Program-made: the position numbers and the translations under genes | Source of the DNA: Sipunculus nudus | Taxonomy: Eukaryota > Annelida > Sipuncula > Golfingiida > Sipunculidae | Direction: 5' to 3' | DNA: 64,000 nt | Assembly (NCBI GenBank): GCA_026874595.1 | Contig: CM049317.1 | Span: forward strand, 16,295,382 to 16,359,381 | Shown: positions 24,250 to 35,788 of the stretch, piece by piece | How the letters are laid out: each line of letters opens with the position of its first letter | Position numbering within the stretch: position 1 is the stretch's first letter | Notes under the pieces: generated by a model | What the model saw: only the letters and a program-made list of their open reading frames with translations | Told to the model about the DNA's origin: nothing | Databases searched by the model: none

Positions 24250-24624
24250 TCAGACGACATCAACCTTTTCCTTGCTGATACCTCTGATAACAACAATAGC
24301 CGCTATGACGCATAATAGCTCGAAAACAACAATCCCGATACCGACGCCGAAGATATACCATGCGTACGCGGTCGCTTGTGCTGAAACTTTTCCGTAGCAT
24401 CCTTCTAAGTTAGCGTTGGTAGAGTTAGGCGTCAGGAGGCAGCCGTTTATATCCACGAATTGTAGCTGGCTCAGCTTGGTGGGGAACTTGGATTTATCAA
24501 CGAATTTACAGCAGGATACCGGGACCTGGGCCTGGACTGTGACGCCGCTGATGTTGTAAGATCTCACCCACTGAGTAGCGTAGTCCACGAAATCTGTGTA
24601 GTTACTGTTTCCGCAACATTCCAT
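24250..24624 (-). CDS. Tetraspanin C exon 3 with stop
   Basis: The exon encodes 124 residues and TGA. It begins MECCGNSNYT after acceptor TTTTCAG and has six cysteines, sequons NYT, NIS and NST, membrane segment 4 and the tail ISKEKVDVV. The frame is open 30 bases upstream into the intron, but the acceptor and paralogue match fix the border at 24624. Confidence 0.93.
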   Translation of the reverse strand: MECCGNSNYTDFVDYATQWVRSYNISGVTVQAQVPVSCCKFVDKSKFPTKLSQLQFVDINGCLLTPNSTNANLEGCYGKVSAQATAYAWYIFGVGIGIVVFELLCVIAAIVVIRGISKEKVDVV

Positions 24625-26411
24625 CTGAAAAGAAAAAAAAGAACAAATGTACATAGGACACCGGCGGGATATACATTAACACGAGTCAGTAGCACTCGTG
24701 GTCGTGTAATACTCTTTTACTTGCTTCGTTAAGAAAGCCTTAAACGGGTCTGGTTAAGGTTAAATCCTGAAGGACTGAGACCTTTGACCATGAGTGTCTG
24801 TCTCAAATCAAACTTTAAACTTTGCCTTTATTGTGCTCGGACCTGTTCGTTGGTGTAGATATTTTCGGCACCCTGGGGAGCAGACAGCCTCACATTCGTG
24901 CTTAAAACTCAAGTGTTTTTCATTCTCTATGTTGCCTGTCGCATATGTCCAATACCCACCCTGTGGTAAAGAATTTGGCCAGGAGTCTCAGCAATGAATT
25001 CGGTCTGAACGGGACGCTGCACACAACCTTGCGGTAACAAGTGCACCACCCAAACGATAACGCCACTACACTTGTGTTTGTCACATATCAGTTACCTACT
25101 ACAATCCATGCATGTTTATGCATGTGTGCAAGATGCAAACAAGGAATCTGAAGAAATATCTTTCATACAATGCAACACAAATTTATAAGAAACCTGACTG
25201 CCGTTGGTTTAATAAGCGTGCGATATAAATTTCTGCAACACAGCATACCAATGTGGTTCGACTTGCTTTTCATTGAAAGTATTTTTAATGTTATAATACA
25301 GCTGAGAAGAAAAAAAATGAGATGGGAGAAAATACTGAGTAATTCATTGTTAATAGTCACGACATATTTCCGCATGGAAGTATATTGGTATTTCGGTACA
25401 GTGGCTTCGCCGTTACTTAGGCATTGAAATTCCCTACGTTCGACATCTCATGCATTTGACAGGTTCCTGTCCATAAATCTGTCATTTGGTGAATTTGGTT
25501 TCTTCCGCAGTTCTGCTTCCAATCTATGGCTTTCTTTTATCAGGGATTTTTTTTTTATATTGAGCAGAAGCATGGTATAAGAGCTGCTGTTACCCGTACA
25601 GGCACATACAGCAGCGTAGGATGTGACAGGCTTCATTAAGCCTACACAGTAATGCCAGCATAGCTTTAATTGAACATGGTATGGTTATTTCCGGTAGCCC
25701 CCCGAGAGGGTCATACTTGCTTTACGGGTTTACTTAGTAGAACGGCATGGAAAAGGCAAGGGAATTTAAGTGTATCATCAGCAAAACTTTATATCTAATT
25801 ACGTATATTATTAATTATCTAATAACGCGACCCATTCCCAATTTTTTCCCATAATCGAAATTGTTCGAGAAAATCTGTTGGTAAATAGTTATGGTAAGTT
25901 TCGTTAAAGTCCATAAAAGCCCCGATAAGTTATCGCGGCGACACTTAAAATTAACGGAAAGACGGACGGTGGGTATACCATTATACTCCCGTCATATGAT
26001 GGGCGTGTAAAAAGTGGGGAAAATCCTTAAAGGTTATTAGTCACTTGCCCGAACATGTATTATCTCGCTTTATCGCTTCATGTTGGCTGTATACAAAAAG
26101 TTTCCTCAGGAAAACCTTCACGGTTTACAAGCTCATTGTCTATTTTCACCTATTTATACACTGTTTTTTTTGTTCTGTGTGTTGATAAATAAAACCCAAG
26201 CGTACTTGTTTTCTAAAAAAATGACTGCCCGGACAAAGGCACAATACAGCGCATACGCAAAAACTTCAAAAGGAAGCAATCAAGGGAGGGAGAGGAACTG
26301 TTATAAATCCGGGAGAGAAAAATGTATTCCATGTATACCTTATATGCCCAATAACAGGATGGGCACATTTAGTACAATGCACTTTTCCGCGAAAAGAAGT
26401 TTGCCACTCAC

Positions 26412-26621
26412 CGTAATATGAGCGAAATCCCAGCCGATGGAAAACGGCTCTGAGCTCTCAGAGGTGATCTGACCGTTGTTGGACTGTAAACCCACGTATT
26501 TCTCTGCAATAGTCTGGTTTAAGTAGCTCTGGAAAGTCGATTCGATTTGTCCTCGGAAGAAATACGCCACGACCACCGCGGCGATCTGTAGGGCCAAAAC
26601 TATACTTACGATGACGGCATA
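26412..26621 (-). CDS. Tetraspanin C exon 2
   Basis: The exon has 70 codons between acceptor TCTTTCAG and donor GTGAGT (26406-26411), phase 0. It covers membrane segment 3 and the start of the large loop, and differs from gene B at only three residues (I for L, Y for F, V for E). An open frame runs past the donor into the intron and is not coding. Confidence 0.93.
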
Positions 26622-27466
26622 CTGAAAGAGAAAGTGACATTCAATTAGACAACATCGTGGTTAATTAAGCGAAATACTCATGCTATTTAATTTGGCTTCG
26701 CTTTCAGTGGTTATGTTATTCAAGCGATATATTCCAATATCGTGTAAATATATGTAGCGCAGCAAAAGAATAAGAAAATCCAATTTATTAAAATAACTAA
26801 AATTCTGGAGTCCTAATTATTACGTCTTGGTAAGACATTACAAATATAAATAGAATTATGCAAATTTAAATTTGTGTGTAACAAATATTAATCTGTGCCG
26901 AAATTAAGTTCACGTATGAATAAACATTTCCATATTTGGAATTTCGATTCAATAATATGGAGGTTACTGCTGTCGAAGTAATGCATAATTTTCATCCAAA
27001 TAAACTCACAAAATTAGTTTGAACACTAAAATGGACTAGCACAGTATAATGAAAACACCGCTCCCATTGCAGTGATTATTATTTCCGGTTCAAAGGTGAT
27101 TTGTTTAATTATGACGGGAATAATAAAGGTAATTTTCCATTATTTCTGTTTGATATTTGTGATTACAGATTCAAATAAACGCCTAATCGTGAGATTTGCG
27201 ATACTAAAAAGTAGGCGACTGGATTATAACTCACGCACGGTCTCGACGAGGTTACGAGTGTATACGGACGGACGGTATGTTGTTTAGAATTCATGTGATG
27301 GAGAAGTAAGAGACAGGTAACAAAGTGGCTTAATTAAGATACAAGCAGCTGGACATAAAAAACATTTTCTGTTCACAGAAGTGTTGTTCCCCGGGAGAGG
27401 CGTGAGTTATTCTACTTCCGTGCCTAACTGGGGGAGAGAAAGAAAAAATATAATACGTATACTTAC

Positions 27467-27754
27467 AATAATCAGGACGGTCTTGACTTCTTTAACAGCT
27501 CCACAGCAGCCAAAAATCCCAATCAGCAGTATAACACAACCCACGGTAATAAAGACGTAAGCACTGGATTCCAGTAAAGACGGCACATTTAGGGCGTCGG
27601 TGATTGAACTCGCGCCTGCTAACCGTAATAGGTTCGTCAGCTGAGACTTATCAATTAAAACAAAAACCCCGATACTCAATGCTGCGGCGCCCAGAAGGAA
27701 AAATATCAAATTGACGACCACCAACCATATCTTTGCTGCTGTTTTGCTGCACAT
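27467..27754 (-). CDS. Tetraspanin C exon 1
   Basis: The exon encodes 96 residues from MCSKTAAK to LII, ending at donor GTAAGT (27461-27466) in phase 0. The start is the first ATG after the predicted initiator. Cysteine at residue 2 and the GCCGA motif after membrane segment 2 match gene B. Confidence 0.93.
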
Positions 27755-27840
27755 GTTTGCTTTAGTTTCAATAGAATTTTCTGCTTATGTTCCCCAGTTA
27801 AAAGTCCCAGCGTTGTATTTTGCAGCTATCGGTTGGTGAT

Positions 27841-28017
27841 ACTGACCGTGGGTTTACGGAAACTTATTTATAATGGTTTTCAATTAGCCAGGGCCACGAA
27901 CTCTGGCAGGTTCGGGCGTGATCGCTTCTGAGCGGCTTAATTAATTGTTATGGATTTGTGACGTAAACGTGACTGTGAGCAACCCCAGGCCTCCCTACAA
28001 TGCGGTGTTAATTACAA
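27841..28017 (-). promoter_or_regulatory. Putative promoter of tetraspanin C
   Basis: On the minus strand, reading toward the gene: TTGTAATTAACACC (28004-28017); ACGTCACAAATCC then AACAATTAATTAAGCC (27933-27962); TATAAA (27867-27872); and TCAGT (27841-27845). TATA to initiator is 29 bp and initiator to ATG 89 bp. After the initiator, ACCAACCGATAGCTGC parallels GCCAAGCCATAGCTAC in gene B. The shared words suggest co-regulation of B and C. Confidence 0.65.
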
Positions 28018-28744
28018 AGCCTTTTGTTTCACGCATCATTGAACTCGAGTCTGGCACCTGAGCCGGTGACGCAAAATGTGACGTTAACGAGGGTCACCTG
28101 GTGTCCTAGCAACTAGGACCACCAACTCCAAATATTACATTCAAAGATCAAATGAAACGTTAACGTTTCTTTGTCACGTCACTATAAAACAAGATTCCTG
28201 ACGTCACCTTTTACAAGAAAAAAACATAATAAATATTCCTGAATAATTTGCATTGACGGACGTGAGATAAACTTGGAGCGTTTGTGTTGGCACTTTTGAT
28301 TACCAATGTCCAGTGAATCTACGTACTTTTGTGAAAGGCCACGTTCGTCACATATATGTTTGTCGTTAAGGGCGTGGTGTCGATTTGGTTACACATCGCT
28401 TATAATAATTAAAAATAATGTAATAAAACCCTTCTCTTGGTCAATAATGTATCGGGTAAATCTGAGGCTTTATGAATAACAAAATATCATGAGGTCATGC
28501 ATGCTTTTTGGTTAGTATGTGTAGTAATGATAACCACATGTTAACCAAACACCAACAGTCTGAATAAGATCTGTCACAGTTAACTAAATGACATGACACT
28601 CCAGCATGTCAGAAACATACGATTACCTACTAGAACAAAAACAGAAACCCTTTTCACTTTTAATTTGCCTCAATTTTTCTTCAAGGGTGGGATGAGGGTA
28701 GGTTAGAGCAACTGTTTTGTTCCGTTTATACATATATAAATATA
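28018..28744. other. Intergenic upstream of tetraspanin C
   Basis: No gene or repeat identified. CGTCAC words and TAACGTT occur several times at 28.06-28.22 kb and might be distal regulatory sequence, without further support. Confidence 0.35.
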
Positions 28745-29673
28745 TTCCGTGACGCTTGGAACGATGTAAAACAGTCAACGATCGCCAACTGCTGGCGGCA
28801 TACTGGGATTTTAGCAGGCGACACTGAAGTGTCCAGTGAAAACACAGAAACCCCGCCGGCGGAAAGTGAACTTGGTGACCTCATACGAGCACTCCCACTA
28901 GCTGATCATGTGACCGCGGAAGAATATGTATCCTGGGATAGCGCAGAACCAACGGAGGCCATGTTATAAACGCCTGATATCGTCTCACTGGTCAGCTGCA
29001 CATCGACAGATGGAGGTGACAGCAATTCGGATGAGGATAGTGAACCCCCAGAGCAAGTAACCGCAAAAGGAGCCAAAGCTGGCATTGAGTCGGGGCTCCG
29101 TTACATGGAACAGGAAGGCTTCTCAGCCGAGGATATTGACGCTATACGCGGAGTGTTACGGAAGGTAAAGGAACACAGCAAGAAGAGAGCTCGCTACCAG
29201 ACGGACTTGTTTTCCTTTTTTAAACGTAGATAGACACACCTTGCATTTTATGTTGTTTACAGGGATGCATGGATACCAGATAGACTCTTTTACCTTCCGA
29301 AGTATGTGAATAAACACATCATGCATGTATTGTTCATGGGTAATATGGATACCAGAGTCGGAGAGACTTGTTGTTTTTCAAGTGTAAATAAAACATCATG
29401 ATTATTCATGGATATATCCTTTTTGTATGCCTCCTTTTTGTATGTAATAAAAGAGTATTGTATACCATATTTCGTTTTATTCTGTTTATTTGCTTTTTAT
29501 TTTTATGATCATAATAAATATTATAGTGCCAGTTACATCTGTTTCCGACAGTAGCCAACCCCCCCCCCCCCCCGTTTGACACTTTGACGTCCGTGATTTA
29601 GCAAACCGACAGCCTTGTAATCCGACATAAATATCACATTCACAATTGGTGTCGGATTATCAAGGCACGTCTG
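28745..29673 (+). mobile_element. Truncated pogo/Tigger element, right half
   Basis: The segment contains the C-terminal part of a Tigger transposase and a right terminal inverted repeat (29651-29673, GTCGGATTATCAAGGCACGT then CTG) followed by TA. An inner ACCGACAGCCTTGTAATCCG motif at 29605 belongs to the same terminal region. The left end and the catalytic DDE domain are absent. The left TIR of the element at 37353 is its inverted match, so the two belong to one family. Confidence 0.7.
28751..29233 (+). pseudogene. Tigger/pogo transposase C-terminal remnant
   Basis: One continuous frame reads from DAWNDVKQSTIANCWRHTGI to a TAG at 29231, 160 codons, with a single in-frame TAA at 28967. The opening resembles the end of the Tigger DDE region (W.DV...TI.NCW.H.G). 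The closing QTDLFSFFKR resembles the Tigger C-terminal tail that ends in an FFK motif. Acidic SNSDEDSEPPEQ lies between. About two thirds of the usual transposase, including the CENP-B-like DNA-binding domain and the catalytic triad, is missing. It is a dead relic. Confidence 0.7.
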
Positions 29674-29675
29674 TA

Positions 29676-30985
29676 TATATTTTTTAACACATGTATATAT
29701 GTGTGTGTGCGTGTGTGTGTTTAAACCTTAATTTACCTTATTATATCTATAAATTAATATACATATATATGAATATAAGATTTAAAAAATCTGCAAAAAG
29801 GCAGTAATATAACAAAAGTCTCTCATTCTTATTATTGAAATATTATATTTCCAGTATATAATCTTACTCTCTGAATAGCAGGGGGGGGGGGGGGTTGATT
29901 ACATATATCATCAACCCTTGCTACAATGTGGGCGGGGGGGGGGGGGGGTTATATACCCCCTCCCACATTGCCCCCACATTGACGCCCTTGTAGTGACAGC
30001 TGGTCCCTGACACATGGGTAACAACACAAGCATTCAGATTGTATCCAGTATGACCTAGCCGTAGTTTATCTTAGGTTTTATTTATATGGATTATAAAACA
30101 ATAGGTATATGTTATATGTGGTATTATTAACTTCATTCCACCCGTCCATAACTTTTTCGTATTATGTATCAAGAAAATATATGCAGCGCCACCTGTTGAC
30201 CACTCGCTGAACTTAGGGGGCTTATTAATAAATAACAAGGGTGACATCGGTCCCATTAAGCTCTAACTCGCGCGCTCTCTTCCTGTGGTCCGCTGTGAAA
30301 TTCGAAATCTAGGCCGCATATGTAGTTTGTTCAAATGATTCAATTATACGCATGAATCAATGATTTACCCATCGCATTTAACTTTTCGTTCCCAAGAGGT
30401 GGAAATTTAAAAAAATGATTTAGTGGCGCCTAGTATTTTATTTTTTACTTCAAGCAGAATGTATGATGTTTTTATTATCGTTTGTTGGTTGGTTGGTTAG
30501 CCTATTTGGTTTGTCTAATATCAACCTTACTTTAAGGTTAGCAATCGGTTTTGGTGAAATGTTATAGTGTGCAGGATAACATTCAAGAAACGGTGCATTC
30601 AATTATGCTTATAATCTTGGTCAACATAATATGTTTGTTCCAACGATATATAACCCATTTTTTAATAGGGCTACGTGTTCATTCCCACCGACAATACGAA
30701 CCATTCATTGGTATTAAGAGCCTTTGCTCTGGCCTCCGTGCTGTTCTTTATATAAAGATTATCAATCGATACAACCACGGGGCTGTCTCACACGCCCTTT
30801 GAGGTTATGCGTTTGAAAATCTCGTTTACATTGTAAAATTACCCATGTTTTAGTAGATAACAGTACGGACTGAAAGACAATTCTCACTCGAGGATATAGA
30901 GAAATTAAAAATAAAAATAATTTAGGCAGATATCCCAAAGATAAAATGCTGAAATTATAGCCAGGGACAGAACGCCACTAAAATG
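29676..30985. other. Intergenic with homopolymer tracts
   Basis: A C15 run (29559-29573) lies just upstream, inside the Tigger remnant. G14 (29881-29894) and a second G15 run (29934-29948) follow, and the latter lies in a foldback pairing CAATGTGGG with CCCACATTG (29922-29970). GTGTGTGCGTGTGTGTGT is at about 29701. No supported gene. Confidence 0.6.
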
Positions 30986-31356
30986 AAGGAACTAGACATA
31001 AAGCAGGGACTCATTTCCCAGGAAACTACCCTTTCTTGATTTATATCACAGTGCTTCCAACGATAATGGACGGGAGGGTATGTGTTTCTTTTTTCAGGCC
31101 CATAAAAATAATGCTACAGTAACATTTGCCTGAAACTTGAGTGAAGGATACCATGTTGAACTTTGCAGTGAGGACAGTGATGTCATATAAATCGTAACAT
31201 CTGACAATGAGTGGCGGGAACAGTGAGATATGGGTTTGTATATAATAAAATAAAAGCGTCCATGCTTGTTCTACCATTATGGTGCAGAGGTTCGAATACA
31301 GATTGTACACCCAAGAGAAATTATTTTAAGTGTGACATGGAGGATTATCTGTGCAG

Positions 31357-32020
31357 GTCTCCAATTAACCATGCATACATTTGTGTACACCAAAGACAAT
31401 ATTAGGTGGCATGGTTAAATTATGAAAAAAAAATTCTCTCTTAATCATAATTTTTCTTTCTTGCATACAGTGTCTTCCGGATATATCGTCTATTACTATA
31501 GAGGATAAAATATTTTTAAACAGGATTCCCTATATAATGTTATATTATATTAAATGGTCGACCTCGTTATATGTAGCAACTACAAAACTATAGATTTTAG
31601 CTATTTTGTTTCTATTTTAAAAAACAAAGCTGCTTGTGTTGGTCATAATAGAATTACTAATTTTGTAGGGATTTGGCTTGGCCCGGTATGCGACAGAGCT
31701 TCATCTGTCCTTTGTTTGGTTGAACTTGAGGACATCTGGTTGTATTTAAAATCTAGTGTAGTGTTCTTTCTGACATCATAAGTATTTATTAAATTCACAT
31801 TTATTTTTCATTTGACAGTTTAGCCATTTTGAAAATATTAATTTTTTTAATGGTACACGATTGTAAGCAAATAGTAACAGCAAAACACGTTTTATGTGCT
31901 AATATGAAACTAAATGATATTATCTTAAAACTGTTCATTTTGTTTTTACCCTACGATGATTGTTTCTTGTTCAAAAATTATAAATAAATTTTTCAATGAA
32001 ACCAAATTTAAAAGTTCAAT
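31357..32020. other. Segment present only in unit 1
   Basis: About 660 bp lies between GGAGGATTATCTGTG and TTGCTTGTAATA, two words that are nearly adjacent in unit 2 (41361-41390). It is either an insertion in unit 1 or a deletion in unit 2. It holds a 75-codon frame without motifs. I saw no inverted ends. Confidence 0.6.
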
Positions 32021-32504
32021 TTTTCTTGCTTGTAATAGAAATTAATTCGTCCGCAGTCTAACTTTCCCATTAATATTGTACACGCTGAGACAGCAGAGTG
32101 ATAAATGTTTACAACTTTGATCAATTAAAACACGTAGAAAATGATTTAATTTGCCCTTTAATCTTGTAACGGGTGAGATTTCAAAGGGAAATGCGCATGC
32201 GGTTAAAGCTTTTATCACTTAAAGCCCAGAATACACTGACCCTAGGACGACCCGGCGCAAAGCGAGAAAATGAGATTACTGAAGTGAATAACAAGCCTTG
32301 ATGTGATTTATCGTGATTGATGGTGAATAGATTTACCTTACTTGGTGCAATAAAAACGGTGCTTCATTGGAGAGGTTGTACCGTGTTAGACGAATGAAGG
32401 GGACAAAGAGAGAGAAAGGGCCAGATAAAGATAAAAAAAATTACTAAAAACAGGGTGAAGAATTTTTTTTTATTAGGAGAAGGTCTGCTTTTGTGAATTG
32501 TTCC

Positions 32505-32506
<2 letters not shown>

Positions 32507-32565
<59 letters not shown>

Positions 32566-32675
32566 TATACATGTGTGTGTGTGTGTGTGTGACAGACAGC
32601 AATCCAGACAGAAATAAAAATAAATACAGGAAGAAGTTTTGCTTTTATATAAGTGAATTGGTGCGAGTATGAGAG

Positions 32676-32744
<69 letters not shown>

Positions 32745-32883
32745 GGGAGCGAGAAGGGGGGAGGGGGGCAGACTGAGAGAATGTAGTAAGAATGTCTTGT
32801 CTGCGTGTAGGTATGTTTGTGAGATGTTCGATTATGAGTGTGAGAGATGTGGTCATATATTTTGGTGTGCATGTGTATGTGTG

Positions 32884-32920
<37 letters not shown>
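32507..32920. repeat. Compound microsatellite cluster, unit 1
   Basis: (TA)n at about 32507-32561, (GT)n at 32572-32591, (GA)n at 32682-32714, (CAGA)n at 32713-32743 and (GA)n at 32885-32918. The unit 2 counterpart is shorter and lacks the CAGA tract. The Ser/Leu- and Arg/Glu-rich frames across it are artefacts. Confidence 0.93.
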
Positions 32921-32921
<1 letters not shown>

Positions 32922-33725
32922 AGGCATAAATTGATTGATAGGGGTATTTTAAATAAGCGTGCGAGATATCAGATAGACTGACGAGCCATGAGGGCGAGTG
33001 TTTCCACGATTCTCTTGGATTTAGAGTAACTGATGTGTCTGGTGTTGGATGTTACCAATAGCTAGTCTTATAAGCTGTGTGTCTGCACACCTATCTCTTA
33101 TTTTGCCAGGTGGCAGTGTGCTGGTGGCCATCTTGGCTTAGTGCCAAACGAATAATGGCGTCAAGTAGCGGAAACGTCGAGGTAGGGATATCAAATACAT
33201 TATTACGTTAAGTATAGGGATTAAAGGGCCATGGCTTGCTCGAATATTTGGAAGAGTGTTACTAGCATGGATTTTCTGAAGCTATTATTATTTCTGGGAT
33301 TTATATGAATGGGGTTATGAAAAATTCAGAAATTGTTTGAAAGAACCTGTATGCCTATTTTGATGTGTTGCTCTGTTATCCGAACGATGAGCTCGTGCTA
33401 AACTAATCGATAATCTCCAATAAAAAACAATCAGTTTTTATATTTGACATTAAATACAAAAGAACTTTCGTTGGCAATCCCTTAATGAGACGACGAATGA
33501 TGATCTACATAAATATCTTCTGGCGGTATTAATAATTTCTTTTCCAAATAGCACAGGTTCGTATAAACGTGGTCTACTCCATGACTAGATTAACTAAAAA
33601 AGGTTTATCAGATAGAGGTTATGAACATATATAATGAACCATCGTCATCGAAAGACATAATACTCGAATAACTTTGAATAACATTGGATTCAACAGTCCT
33701 TCTTATCGAAAGCTACCTTGATTAA

Positions 33726-33727
<2 letters not shown>

Positions 33728-33776
<49 letters not shown>
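33728..33776. repeat. (TA)n microsatellite left of the Gln-like SINE, unit 1
   Basis: A pure TA tract immediately upstream of the tRNA-like element, also present in unit 2 at 43224-43290. Confidence 0.93.
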
Positions 33777-33781
<5 letters not shown>

Positions 33782-33786
33782 CATAT

Positions 33787-34048
33787 TCGTGGAGCGTGGT
33801 GGCGTAATTGTTTGGGCGCTGGACTCTGACCGCAAGGTTGTGGGTTCGCGACCGGTTGAGCCCGCCGTCTGCGCTAAGACTCCTTGTCAAGGACTGAATA
33901 GGTTCTGGTCATGGGCGGCAGGCAAATTTAGAACGTTTAACCTTTCAGTGCCTGTTATGACTGCTTAGGTGGTATGCTTCGTAGGGAAAAGCAAAATGTC
34001 AGCTGAGACTGACATTATCGGTAATGTCAGACTGTAACTCCACTTTTA

Positions 34049-34051
<3 letters not shown>
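33787..34051 (+). repeat. Gln-tRNA-derived SINE, unit 1 copy
   Basis: The head reads GAGCGTGGTGGCGTAATTG, a perfect RNA polymerase III A box (TGGCGTAATTG). It continues CTGGACTCTGAC, like the anticodon arm of tRNA-Gln(CTG), then GGGTTCGCGACC, a B box. A body follows with GGTCATGGGCGGCAGGCAAA and AACGTTTAACCTTTCAGTGC. It is bounded by TA tracts on both sides. The acceptor stem is not intact, so this is not a tRNA gene. Relative to the unit 2 copy it lacks part of the segment after the B box. Confidence 0.65.

Positions 34052-34099
<48 letters not shown>
34052..34099. repeat. (TA)n tail of the Gln-like SINE, unit 1
   Basis: A pure TA tract directly after ACTTTTACC. The matching unit 2 tract is at 43586-43632. 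Confidence 0.9.
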
Positions 34100-34102
<3 letters not shown>

Positions 34103-35788
34103 GAATAAGACCAGAGTAAGGAGCAAAAAGATCACATTTTCAACAAGATCTTTTTAATAATTGAATATTTTGAACAAAGGGCAGATTGCCCATGTTTCTT
34201 CTGTAATAAATAAAATGGATATAATTAAAGTATATGATATTTATTCCTCGCCTAATTATAATGACTATATTACCTACTCATACGGAATGTAGGAGGGCTA
34301 ACAGCTACTAGCATAAACTAATATATCTGTCCAAACGTACGTACAATGTTTTCAAAACACTCATGTATTTTAAGCATGGGCAGCTGCGTTTTGGCGACAA
34401 GCTAGTAGCTCATAAGTCATGCAGTGCTCGCTCCCGGCGACAAATTTTCTGGTAGTTCACAGTTAAATTTCGCCTTTAAGATTCAGGTAACACGACGTTG
34501 GTGAAAAGACGGCCCGGTGTACCAGAACTGTCATAATATAACCGGAAAGGAAACGAGAATAGGAAAACAATAACACGGTACACACGTCACCGTCTCTATG
34601 GAAGTATTATTTTACATCCATGTTGTAACCAACCCGACAAGCGTCAGCGTGATCGGCCAGACATTGCGCCAGAATTTCTGGCAAAGAGGGTGAATGCATT
34701 ATAATTTTGAAAGGAGATGGACCAACCCAGGAATGCTTAAACAATCTCGTGCTGGCTCAACGGGGGGGGGGGGGGGGCAGGGGAGGGGGGAAGGGGAGTC
34801 AAAATCCCCCTCTATCCACGATTGCAAAGTATCTTGTTTTTAGTATTCATTATCCGCTAAGTAAAACTATAACGTGAACTGGATTTAATATATTTGACTA
34901 GTTTGTCAGCGCATATTGTGATTAAACTGATGGTAATGGGAACAAGACAGGAATTTAATCAAACTAATAACTCTAATATAATTAGATCAATTAACCTTTA
35001 GCCAGCCCTGGATACCAACTTGTCAATCAACAGTTTTATTGTCAAAAGATGATGGGCGATTTTGATCATGTTTCATCAACATTCTTGACAAGGATAATAT
35101 TATTCATGATCAGGATTGTCATTCTTCATTCTGAAACACAATCTAACCAATTTGCAGGTTATAACTAAAAAAATAGATCAGTGATAAGATGTGCAACAAA
35201 GCGACCACATGCTACCCAAGCTCGAAATTAATAGTTTCTGTTCCTATTATGGCATGTTTTCGGAAATTCCTTCTTTGCTCTTGTTTTGATGATACATAAG
35301 AAATTCACACTGATTGCTCTCGAACTGGAAGTGCATGCATTTAAACGCTGCTCGTGATTATAAAACAATTTATATATACCCAGAGGTATGCGTATTTAAG
35401 TGATATTTATTTAATGATTGACACAACTTAATCCTCTGATGAAAACATACTTACTATATCTGTCAAACACTACATAATTCTCTGGATTTGAAAATGACAG
35501 AGGTCAGCAAAAATTATTTGTTTGCGATGTATGTTTATTCTTAATGTGTTGCTTTGAGCTCTTCTTCAGCATAACAATTAAAAATATTTTTGCTTTAAGT
35601 TCAAGATATATAGTGTGTTTTATAACATATCGCATTTTAAATATTGTCTTTTGACAGTTGTTCTGCTTTAATCTGTGAGGAAAAACCGTCACCCCATATT
35701 TCCTTCAGGATGTCTGATTCCATAAAATAATAAGTTTAACAAATAAAGCTTGTTCCAATCGTCCAACCCTAAAGCTACGTTTTCCTAG

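Larger units (their letters stand above)
24250..27754 (-). other. Tetraspanin gene C locus (three exons, 290 aa)
   Basis: This is a complete minus-strand tetraspanin gene with exons at 27467-27754, 26412-26621 and 24250-24624, facing gene B tail to tail. The protein is the close paralogue of B: the same four membrane segments, CCG, PVSCC, INGC and LEGC cysteines and the same glycosylation sequons. Changes cluster in membrane segment 2 (VFITVGCVILL against AFIVAGGVILL) and in the tail (SKEKVDVV). Such proteins normally sit in the plasma membrane or endosomes as organisers of partner proteins. Introns are 845 and 1,787 bp and differ in length from those of B, so the duplication is old enough for introns to diverge while exons stayed constrained. 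No frameshift or stop was seen, so the gene looks functional. Confidence 0.92.

Noticed and set aside
32473-32922. Frames rich in Ser-Leu, His-Thr or Arg-Glu
   Set aside because: They cross (TA)n, (GA)n, (CAGA)n and (GT)n tracts. The unit 2 counterpart does not keep the frame.
33787-33860. Functional tRNA-Gln gene
   Set aside because: The A and B boxes and anticodon-arm remnant are present, but the acceptor stem and arms do not pair and a SINE body follows.
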